Positions 13,701 to 25,700 of a DNA stretch of 64,000 bases are shown piece by piece. Below the pieces are notes generated by a model, which had not been told where the DNA came from, did not search any database, and was given only the letters and a program-made list of their open reading frames with translations. The stretch is from positions 1,171,501 to 1,235,500 of the forward strand of contig SEMN01000041.1 in assembly GCA_005408345.1 (NCBI GenBank), given 5' to 3'. The position numbers were made by a program, and so were the translations under genes. Origin of the DNA: Macquaria australasica. Its lineage: Eukaryota > Chordata > Actinopteri > Centrarchiformes > Percichthyidae. Positions within the stretch are counted from its first letter, which is position 1, and the number at the start of each line of letters is the position of its first letter.

Positions 13701-16700
13701 CTAAATAAAGAAAATAAAATACAAAGAATTCACTGCTGCAAAATGACCCTAAAATCTACTCAGTAGTGACATCATGAAAATCAAAGAGGCTGGATTCAAC
13801 TCAATGATTTCTGCAAAGTAATGAAAGTGGTGTTGTTGCATTGCTGCCTGTCCCCTAGTTTTTCCATATTTCACATTGGTGATTGAATAAAGTCTGAACA
13901 CGAGCAGATGTGCTTAGTTACTATGAATGATACAATTTATTTATTAGACACTTATGAGACACATATGATTGTGTAAAGTGGCAGTTTTTGTATTATTTCT
14001 CTGACCTTTGGATCCTGAGCTGGTCTCTGACAACCTCTGCACCAGATCAGTCCTGTTCATCTTCTTTAAAGCCTCCCTGGTCACCTCCACAGACTGTTGG
14101 CCGTAGATCTCCACCATCAGCTCCACTATTTTGACTCTGTCTGCCGTCTCCATTCGGAATCTTGGGATTCCTGGGAGGCCTTCCTTCATGTCAGTGTGCT
14201 GCACAAACTGCTTGAATTGCTCGAGCTCCCCATGACTTAACTCTTTCAGTATCTCCATAAGCTTCTCCTGAAGTGATGTCATGGTTACTTCCTGATGGAT
14301 TCAAAGTGATCAGAGGGCATTTATGTAATATCTCCACTGTAGTGATGAAACATTAATTTATTTGCATCAATGTAAGCATTTAAGTCTTGAGAGTATTTTA
14401 ACAAGTCGCCTCACAGCAAGAGGGTTCTGGGTTCGCACCCGACGGCCGGCTGGGGCCCTTCTGTGTGGAGTTTGCATGTTCTCCCCATATCCGCGTGGGT
14501 TCTCTCCGGGCACTTCGGCTTCCTCCCACCATCCAAAGACATGCAAGTTAGGTTAATTGGTGATTCTAAATTGTCCGTAGGTGTGACTGTGAGTGTAAAT
14601 GTTTGTCTGTCTCTATGTGTCAGCCCTGTGATTGACTGGCGACTAGTCCTGGGTGTACCCCGCCTCTCGCCCAATGTCAGCTGGGATTGGCTCCAGCCAC
14701 CCACGACCCTCTAAGAGGATAAGCGGTATAGAAAATGGATGGATGGATGGAGTATTTTAACAACTAACATCAACCACATTAGGCACAATGATACATTTGG
14801 TGAAATAAGATTTTAAGATGGCTATAAAAACAAAGTACTTCTACATGTGTTCATTTCTGTAGCATCATCACAACACAGTATGATTCATTTCATTCATTTC
14901 TATTAACTGGTTATTAGTAATTGAGCTTTATTGACTGTCTCTAACTCTCTCTGACACTGTGCTACCAAAAGCAGGAATGAGCCACCTGATCACATGTTCT
15001 CATCGCTTCTACAGCAGCTGTGATGGTTCTGGTTTAAAAACGTCTTCCACCTCTTTACTGTCAGGATGAGGATCATTTTCAACCTGTAACTATTAAATGA
15101 AAGCTGTGTTGTGTAAAGTGTGTGATGTAACATTACTCACTTTCTGGAACGGTTTAGAGCAATGTTTCTCTGAGGAGAAAGAAAATAGAAAATGACTCAT
15201 GACTGACTGATTCACAACCAGACTACAAACAACTTTAGTCAGATTTAATTGATTTTGAATAAAACATAGTATGAAGGATCATTTCAAAATGACACTAAAA
15301 TCTGCTCATTTCTGACATCATAAATCAATCACAGAAAGAGAGAGAGGTTTGACACCATAGCATTAGCACCCATTAAATCTAAAGGAGGTGTTGATTCAAC
15401 TCAGTGGTCATTTGTGAGGTCAAAGCATATGAACTGTAAACTGTACCTAATATTTTGCTCCTCCTAAATAAAGAAAATAAAATACAAAGAATTCACTGCT
15501 GCAAAATGACCCTAAAATCTACTCAGTAGTGACATCATGAAAATCAAAGAGGCTGGATTCAACTCAATGATTTCTGCAAAGTAATGAAAGTGGTGTTGTT
15601 GCATTGCTGCCTGTCCCCTAGTTTTTCCATATTTCACATTGGTGATTGAATAAAGTCTGAACACGAGCAGATGTGCTTAGTTACTATGAATGATACAATT
15701 TATTTATTAGACACTTATGAGACACATATGATTGTGTAAAGTGGCAGTTTTTGTATTATTTCTCTGACCTTTGGATCCTGAGCTGGTCTCTGACAACCTC
15801 TGCACCAGATCAGTCCTGTTCATCTTCTTTAAAGCCTCCCTGGTCACCTCCACAGACTGTTGGCCGTAGATCTCCACCATCAGCTCCACTATTTTGACTC
15901 TGTCTGCCGTCTCCATTCGGAATCTTGGGATTCTTGGGAGGCCTTTCATTATGTCAGTGCGCCGCACAAACCGCTTGAATTGCTCGAGCTCCCCATGACT
16001 TAACTCTTTCAGTATCTCCATAAGCTTCTCCTGAAGTGATGTCATGGTTACTTCCTGGTGGATTCAAAGTGATCAGAGGACATTTATGTAATATCTCCAC
16101 TGTAGTGATGAAACACTTAATTTATTTGCATCAATGTAAGCATTTAAGTCTTGAGAGTATTGTAACAACTAACATCAACCACATTAGGCACAATGATACA
16201 TTTGGTAATATCAGATTTTAAGATGGCTATAAAAACAAAGTACTTCTACATGTGTTCATTTCTGTAGCATCATCACAACACAGTATGATTCATTTCATTC
16301 ATTTCTATTAACTGGTTATTAGTAATTGAGCTTTATTGACTGTCTCTAACTCTCTCTGACACTGTGCTACCAAAAGCAGGAATGAGCCACCTGATCACAT
16401 GTTCTCATCGCTTCTACAGCAGCTGTGATGGTTCTGGTTTAAAAACGTCTTCCACCTCTTTACTGTCAGGATGAGGATCATTTTCAACCTGTAACTATTA
16501 AATGAAAGCTGTGTTGTGTAAAGTGTGTGATGTAACATTACTCACTTTCTGGAACGGTTTAGAGCAATGTTTCTCTGAGGAGAAAGAAAATAGAAAATGA
16601 CTCATGACTGACTGATTCACAACCAGACTACAAACAACTTTAGTCAGATTTAGTTGCTTTTGAATAAAACATAGTATGAAGGATTAATTGCAAAATGACA

Positions 16701-19700
16701 CTAAAATCTGCTCATTTCTGACAACATAAATCAATCACAGAGAGAGAGAGGTTTAACACCATATCAGTAACACCCATCAAATCTAAAGGAGGTGATTCAA
16801 CTCAGTGATTTCTGCAGTCAAAATTATGACAGTGGTGTTGTTGCATTGCTGCCTGTCCCCTAGTTTTTCCATATTTCACATTGGTGATTGAATAAAGTCT
16901 GAACACGAGCAGATGTGCTTAGTTACTATGAATAATACAATTTATTTATTAGACATTTATGAGACACATATGATTGTGTAAAGTGGCAGTTTTTGTATTA
17001 TTTCTCTGACCTTTGGATCCTGACCTGGTCTCTGACAACCTCTGCACCAGATCAGTCCTGTTCATCTTCTTTAAAGTCTCCCTGGTCACCTCCACAGACT
17101 GTTGGCCGTAGATCTCCACCATCAGCTCCACTATTTTGACTCTGTCTGCCGTCTCCATTCGGAATCTTGGGATTCCTGGGAGGCCTTCCTTCATGTCAGT
17201 GTGCTGCACAAACTGCTTGAATTGCTCGAGCTCCCCATGACTTAACTCTTTCAGTATCTCCATAAGCTTCTCCTGAAGTGATGTCATGGTTACTTCCTGA
17301 TGGATTCAAAGTGATCAGAGGGCATTTATGTAATATCTCCACTGTAGTGATGAAACATTAATTTATTTGCATCAATGTAAGCATTTAAGTCTTGAGAGTA
17401 TTTTAACAAGTCGCCTCACAGCAAGAGGGTTCTGGGTTCGCACCCGACGGCCGGCTGGGGCCCTTCTGTGTGGAGTTTGCATGTTCTCCCCATGTCCGCG
17501 TGGGTTCTCTCCGGGCACTTCGGCTTCCTCCCACCATCCAAAGACATGCAAGTTAGGTTAATTGGTGATTCTAAATTGTCCGTAGGTGTGACTGTGAGTG
17601 TAAATGTTTGTCTGTCTCTATGTGTCAGCCCTGTGATTGACTGGCGACTAGTCCTGGGTGTACCCCGCCTCTCGCCCAATGTCAGCTGGGATTGGCTCCA
17701 GCCACCCACGACCCTCTAAGAGGATAAGCGGTATAGAAAATGGATGGATGGATGGAGTATTTTAACAACTAACATCAACCACATTAGGCACAATGATACA
17801 TTTGGTGAAATAAGATTTTAAGATGGCTATAAAAACAAAGTACTTCTACATGTGTTCATTTCTGTAGCATCATCACAACACAGTATGATTCATTTCATTC
17901 ATTTCTATTAACTGGTTATTAGTAATTGAGCTTTATTGACTGTCTCTAACTCTCTCTGACACTGTGCTACCAAAAGCAGGAATGAGCCACCTGATCACAT
18001 GTTCTCATCGCTTCTACAGCAGCTGTGATGGTTCTGGTTTAAAAACATATTCCACCTCTTTACTGTCAGGATGAGGATCATTTTCAACCTGTAACTATTA
18101 AATGAAAGCTGTGTTGTGTAAAGTGTGTGATGTAACATTACTCACTTTCTGGAACGGTTTAGAGCAATGTTTCTCTGAGGAGAAAGAAAATAGAAAATGA
18201 CTCATGACTGACTGATTCACAACCAGACTACAAACAACTTTAGTCAGATTTAATTGCTTTTGAATAAAACATAGTATGAAGGATCATTTCAAAATGACAC
18301 TAAAATCTGCTCATTTCTGACATCATAAATCAATCACAGAAAGAGAGAGAGGTTTGACACCATAGCATTAGCACCCATTAAATCTAAAGGAGGTGTTGAT
18401 TCAACTCAGTGGTCATTTGTGAGGTCAAAGCATATGAACTGTAAACTGTACCTAATATTTTGCTCCTCCTAAATAAAGAAAATAAAATACAAAGAATTCA
18501 CTGCTGCAAAATGACCCTAAAATCTACTCAGTAGTGACATCATGAAAATCAAAGAGGCTGGATTCAACTCAATGATTTCTGCAAAGTAATGAAAGTGGTG
18601 TTGTTGCATTGCTGCCTGTCCCCTAGTTTTTCCATATTTCACATTGGTGATTGAATAAAGTCTGAACACGAGCAGATGTGCTTAGTTACTATGAATGATA
18701 CAATTTATTTATTAGACACTTATGAGACACATATGATTGTGTAAAGTGGCAGTTTTTGTATTATTTCTCTGACCTTTGGATCCTGAGCTGGTCTCTGACA
18801 ACCTCTGCACCAGATCAGTCCTGTTCATCTTCTTTAAAGCCTCCCTGGTCACCTCCACAGACTGTTGGCCGTAGATCTCCACCATCAGCTCCACTATTTT
18901 GACTCTGTCTGCCGTCTCCATTCGGAATCTTGGGATTCCTGGGAGGCCTTCCTTCATGTCAGTGTGCTGCACAAACTGCTTGAATTGCTCGAGCTCCCCA
19001 TGACTTAACTCTTTCAGTATCTCCATAAGCTTCTCCTGAAGTGATGTCATGGTTACTTCCTGGTGGAATCAAAGTGATCAGAGGGCATTTATGTAATATC
19101 TCCACTGTAGTGATGAAACATTAATTTATTTGCATCAGTGTAAGCATTTAAGTCTTGAGAGTATTGTAACAACTAACATCAACCACATTAGGCACAATGA
19201 TACATTTGGTGAAATAAGATTTTAAGATGGCTATAAAAACAAAGTACTTCTACATGTGTTCATTTCTGTAGCATCATCACAACACAGTATGATTCATTTC
19301 ATTCATTTCTATTAACTGGTTATTAGTAATTGAGCTTTATTGACTGTCTCTAACTCTCTCTGACACTGTGCTACCAAAAGCAGGAATGAGCCACCTGATC
19401 ACATGTTCTCATCGCTTCTACAGCAGCTGTGATGGTTCTGGTTTAAAAACGTCTTCCACCTCTTTACTGTCAGGATGAGGATCATTTTCAACCTGTAACT
19501 ATTAAATGAAAGCTGTGTTGTGTAAAGTGTGTGATGTAACATTACTCACTTTCTGGAACGGTTTAGACAAATGTTTCTCTGAGGAGAAAGAAAATAGAAA
19601 ATGACTCATGACTGACTGATTCACAACCAGACTACAAACAACTTTAGTCAGATTTAGTTGCTTTTGAATAAAACATAATATGAAGGATTAATTGCAAAAT

Positions 19701-22700
19701 GACACTAAAATCTGCTCATTACTGACAACATAAATCAATCACAGAGAGAGAGATTTGACACCATATCAGTAACACCCATCAAATCTAAAGGAGGTGATTC
19801 AACTCAATGATTTCTGCAGTCAAAATTATGAAAGGGGTGTTGTTGCATTGCTGCCTGTCCCCTAGTTTTTCCATATTTCACATTGGTGATTGAATAAAGT
19901 CTGAACACGAGCAGATGTGCTTAGTTACTATGAATGATACCATTTATTTATTAGACACTTATGAGACACATATGATTGTGTAAAGTGGCAGTTTTTGTAT
20001 TATTTCTCTGACCTTTGAGTCCTGAGCTGGTCTCTGACAACCTCTGCACCAGATCTGTCCTGTTCATGTCCATGAAAACCTCCTGGGTCACCTCAACAGA
20101 CTGCTGGCTCCCCACCATCAGATCCACTACCAGGTCTGCACTGTCTGCCCAGTCCAGTTGGCTCCATGAGATTTGTGGGAGGCTCTTCTGGAAATACGTG
20201 AACTGCAGCAACCACTTGAATTTCTCGAGCTCATTGAGACTCAAATCCTTCAGTGTTTCCAAAAGAATCTGTTTAACAGCTGCCACTGGTGCTGCCTGAA
20301 AATTTCAAAGGATGCGTTAAGCAAATGTGTAATTTCTCGACTGGGATAGTTAAAGATGTATTTCTTTGTATTTCATCAGTGTCAGTGTTTTAGACACAGA
20401 GTATGAATGTAATTTGATTCATGTTTTTTTCTGCATGATCACTCAAGACAAGGATCTACTTGGTAATATCTGTTCTATTGATTAGTTTAACCTTGTTTAA
20501 CATTTTCTCATCTCAGCTTCAGTAGTAGAGCATCATAACATCAGTGGTGGATAACATTATTGGTATGAGCTCAACGTTAACGCTGTGAGAAACATCCAAT
20601 TTAAAACATCTTATTTGTATCATCATTTATGATGTTCATGATGACGGTGGTTTTCAACCTGCATCTATTGAATGAAAGCTGTGATGTGTAAAGTCAGACT
20701 CACTCTCTCCAACAGTGCAGGTGGATGTTCATACGAGTGTTTCCCTGAGGGGAAAAGAAATTTAAAATGACTGGAATGAGGATTATAATCTAATTACACA
20801 ACCAAGTATAATCGACTTTAATAAGGCTCAGTTGCTTCAAAAGGAAATCAAATTAAACAAATTCACTACAAAATGACACGTCATAAACATAACATAAAAA
20901 AATCTAAAGCAATCCAAAACAAAAGCATTAAACATTCAGTTCTTGTTGAGACTGTGTGAGAGATGTTGATTTAATTAATAATTTCATTAATGATTTATTG
21001 ATCCGTGTCCCTGTTTTTTATATTTCATATTAGTGATGACCTAGTTTGCACTTAAGCAGATTTACATTTTTTTTATTATAAATCATAAAAAGTATTTATT
21101 AAACATTTATGAGAAACATGTGATTATGTAATGTGAGTCTTACCTTTGAGTCCTGAGCTGGGCAGTGGCAACTTCCGCACCAGATCAGGTCTGTTCATGT
21201 CCATGAAAACCTCCCTGGTTAACACCACAGCCTGTTTGCTGTGGGTCTGCAACATCTGATCCACTACTTTTGCTCTGTCTGCCATGTAACTCAATGTCAA
21301 TGAGATGTCTGGGAGGTCCTTCTGGTAGAAAATTGACTGCAGGAACTTCTTGAATTTCTCGAGCTCCTCGTTACTCAAATCATTCAGGGTTTCCAAAAGC
21401 AGATGTTTAACAGCTGCCATTGTTGCTACCTGAAATAATCAATACATTCATGGGACATATATTTAATCCACAGGGTCAATTACAAATGTGTCTCTTTTCT
21501 CTCATTAATGTAAGTGTAGACATGTTTCTGCTAGATTACATAAGGTATTGATCCATTTGGTAATTGCTACTGTATTGATTACACTATGTTCACTTTTTTA
21601 TTGATTAGTAAGTTTGTTTGTTTTTATTTGAGAAACCCAAAAGATGATTCCCTTTTCCTTCTAACCTTTAATTCTTATAAACTGGTGAATTTTGTTTTCT
21701 TTTCATTGGATGCAACTGTTTTCACAAACAATGAAATGAGTCATATTTTATATTTAGTTTAATGCTTTGAAAAATGGATTAGAGTACAATAAATAGATGT
21801 TTCTGATGGATAAACCATTCAAAGTTCTTTTTACTGGAAAAATGTACATGCAGACATTCCCTCATCTCATCCTCAGTGGTGAAGATATCATATCATTATT
21901 GTTGGATAAAACTACTGCTAAACAGCTCGACCTGAACGCAGTTTCAGTTCTGTGAAAATTAAATATATTAAAAAGTAAATCATGTGTTTGGGTCATATCA
22001 ATTTTTTTATAATGTTCAAGATGACGATAATCTTTAACCTGCATCTGTTGAATGAAAGCTGTGTTGTATAAAGCCAGACAGATGTGACATTACTCACTTT
22101 TTGGATCAGTGCAGGGCGGTGTTTATCTGCAGAGTGTTTCTCTGAGGAGAAAAGTGGTAAAAGTCACTCATCAGATGCTATTGTCTAACATCAGACAATA
22201 AACATTGTTATCAGGCAATATTGCTTTGTAAAAATGCACAGTACACAAAATTACACTTAAATTGTCATTTTTACCCCCTCTCCCACAATATTTTTTCATA
22301 TTTCACCTTAGTCATAAAATATATTTTGTACTCCAAATGATGTGTCTTCTTTTCTTTACATTTTAAATCTTATTATTTATAGTGCAAAGAGAAGAAGACA
22401 TTGCTTAAAAAACGTATGAGACACATCTTAAGGACCAGTTTTATGATTTTAACGTGTTTTTGTCTTTATCGCCTTACTTTTGGGTCCTGAGCTGCTGTCT
22501 GACAGACTCTGCACCAGATCAGTCCTCTTCATCCTCTTTAAAACCTCCTTAGTGTTCTCCACAGACTGTTTGCCATCAGTCAGCACCATTAAAAACACTG
22601 TGTCCTGCATGTCTCTCAGCATGAGCAGCTTCCATGGGATGTCTGAGAAGTGTCTCTTGATGTGATACTGAAACTGGAATTCCTTGAACTTCTCGAGCTC

Positions 22701-25700
22701 CATGTCACTCAAATCGTTAAGTGTTTCCAAAAGCAGCTCTATAACAGACGCCATCGTCTCCACCTGTTAAATTCAAAGGAAATGTTCATGGGGCAAAAGT
22801 GCAATTTCACAGCTAAAATGGTTACATATTTTTCTGTTCACATCTCATCAATATATCTGTTTTAGAAACGTGGTTGTGGTAAGAGTACATCTGCCATATC
22901 ACACAAGGTAATGATACAATTGATAATATTTGTCCAATTGATCACATATACCTGGATTTCTTTTTCATAAACTGCTTGTATTTTTGTGCTATTTGTGTAT
23001 TTTGTGTTATCTGTGTTATTATTTCTTTAGTAACATCAAGAGTAAGTATTTTATTTTCATAAACAGGTTCATACATTTATTTGTTACAAACACTGCAACG
23101 ATCCTCTTGATTTTACAAAATAGTGGCTGTTTAACCAGTTGCATCTTTTCTTCTAATATAAAAAGTAAGAAACACATTTAATGTTTTTGTTTTAATATTG
23201 TGAGTTTCTCTCTCTGTTAAAGTTATAAAAACAATTCAAGAAAAACGCACTTTATGTTCCCCTGGAGGTAGACATAACACAAATTCTTAACATTATTGGT
23301 AAATAACAATCATACTTAAGACCTCTTGTGTACGTAATGAAGCTTGATCAGTTCAGTTCTGAGAGATAACTATCTGAGGAAAATAAAAAATGTGTTCTTC
23401 AATTTTAATGTTCAAGATGAATAAAGCTGCACTGTGTAAAGTCAGAGTGATGTGAAATACTCACTCTCTGGATCAGTGGAGGCTGATCGACAGAGTGTTT
23501 CTCTGAGGGGAAAAGAAATTTAAAAAAAGACCTATTAGTAATTTATTTAACATCAAGCTTTTTTATAATATAAAGTATTTCATTCCAAAGTGACACTTAA
23601 ACCTCTTTAACAGTGACATAATAATAATAATAATAATAATATGTAAAGCTAGAGCTGTAAAACAGGCGCAAGTTAGGCCTGTTCTAAATATCCAACCATG
23701 CATTTAATTAGGAAATCGGTTTTAAAGTCAAAATTTGGGTTTCTAGACAATCAGATCAGTGACTGAGAACAAGGCATTTACAGAGAAGACGTCATACTAC
23801 CTGTGCACCTACCGTCTGCCATGGTATTTACACCAGTTGCTCCAGCTGAGGGTCTTGCACCTGCAACAAATTTAGGGAAAATTAAAATTGCTTAATAATG
23901 GATCGGTCTTTGCATCTTTCTTTCACTGTAAAAACAGAAGGCTAATAGAGGTACAGACTTTGTCTCTCAAATGCTCTTGCTGCACTTAATTTGTCTTCAA
24001 CTTAATCTTCCTGGTTTTGTTTAAGTGTCCTCATTGGTTGCCAGTTTAAGAAAGGAAAAGTGATATTCAATTTTTCTCTTATTGTCAACAGATCAAAATG
24101 AAAAGACCAAAACCAACAATGTGTTAGTCTGTCTATCAATACTTTCCTATTTCCCCAGCCTGTCTGTGGAACTCAGCCCCAAGCTGCCAGAACAAGAGAT
24201 AAAAGCCATGAACATCCGAGTGTTTTCTTCTGTTATTTCCTCAGTTTGAGGCTGTCTCTGGCAACCAAAAATATTTTTTAAAGATCATTTATTCTAAGTG
24301 CAACCAGCATTTTAAATTAACAACTGCTCTGAAAATCTGCAAAATCTCTCTTCATGTTTTACGCATGAAGTATTTTATTTATATTTTCCACTAAACATTT
24401 CTTTCATTTATACTCCGATTATGTTTTGTCACCACATTTGTTCAATATGTTGCACCTTCTTGTGCTGCCTTAATGTTTTGGTGAGATAAAGACAGTTTTA
24501 CGCTCTGGTGGAAAATAAAGTTGTATTCTATTCTAGTCTTCTCTTCTTCTCTAGATAGAAAACCAGTTGTAGATGTAAACTTGTCTAAACTTCTGTCAGG
24601 CCAAATGACCTTCTAAGGTCAAATCTCAAAGCACAGTTTTTCAGCTTAACATTTACACCGTAATGCTATAAATACTGTATAACAACTCCAAGAGTACAGT
24701 CCACTTTAGAGAAGGATCAAGCTGAATGTGAAGTTCAAAAACAATGCAACACGTTTGTTAAAAAAAACAAAGACAAACAGAGACAACAACTCACTGTCAC
24801 AGGGACCAGGTTTTGAGGATTGTGCAGCCGTCTCTTTAACTGCAAAAATAGGAAGACACAGTGTTAGATTCTGTTAAAAAAATAAAAAAATAAATAAAAA
24901 TATGATGGAATAACAATTTGAGATACAGGATTGATGTGGGACACAGAGAGAGTCGACAGTAGCAATATGACTGAAATATGACTTCCTTGGCACGTAAAAG
25001 TCAGTGACGCACAAAGACGTACTGTGATTAGCTTTCTAAACTAGAAGCTTGGGTTTGGGCGTCAGATTACTGATGCTTTATGGTTTATGTACCATGTAGT
25101 GGTTAAGTTTAAGGGTTGTTTTCTCAAGTCTGTCTTAAAACAATAGTCACGTGCTCATATGTACATTGAAAGAGTGTTTTTGTTTATGTTGGACAAACTG
25201 AAAGAGCTTTAAAGATTCGCATATCTGAACCATAGACTGTATATAAAGATGGACGTCTCCACTTCCTCCTACTGTACAAAAATGAAGCCAAAATATCCCA
25301 GATACAGGAGCTGCCATCTTGCGCTGGTGACGTCATTTGGAGTCGGAGTCTGCGCAGTAGTGACCGAGTTCCCGCCTATACACCCGCCTGAATCAATGGC
25401 GAGTACACTCACAGTCAATCATGACGTCTCACCCCCTTTTTATAGCATCAAATAACTAATTAAAACCAAACTTATCAGAAAAATGAACACTTTAACATAT
25501 ATCAGCGTGTTAAAAAAAACAATGTGTGAACTGTGTGCAATCGAGATGTTTTGGCTTCACTTTTGGGGAGCTGTCATGCCATCCATCTTTATATACAGTC
25601 TATGGTCTGAACACAAAACTGCAATACGCACACAAAACATGGATGATGCTATTGCTCTGCATTATGCACAGGATAACCGCGGCTCTGCAGCGTCATTACA

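Noticed and set aside
5619..19050. Each 112-codon PYD ORF as a separate single-exon gene
   Set aside because: Splice sites, matching phases, linker exons and the GTG in PYD4 show internal exons. The last 20 codons are intron read-through, unless intronic polyadenylation is used.
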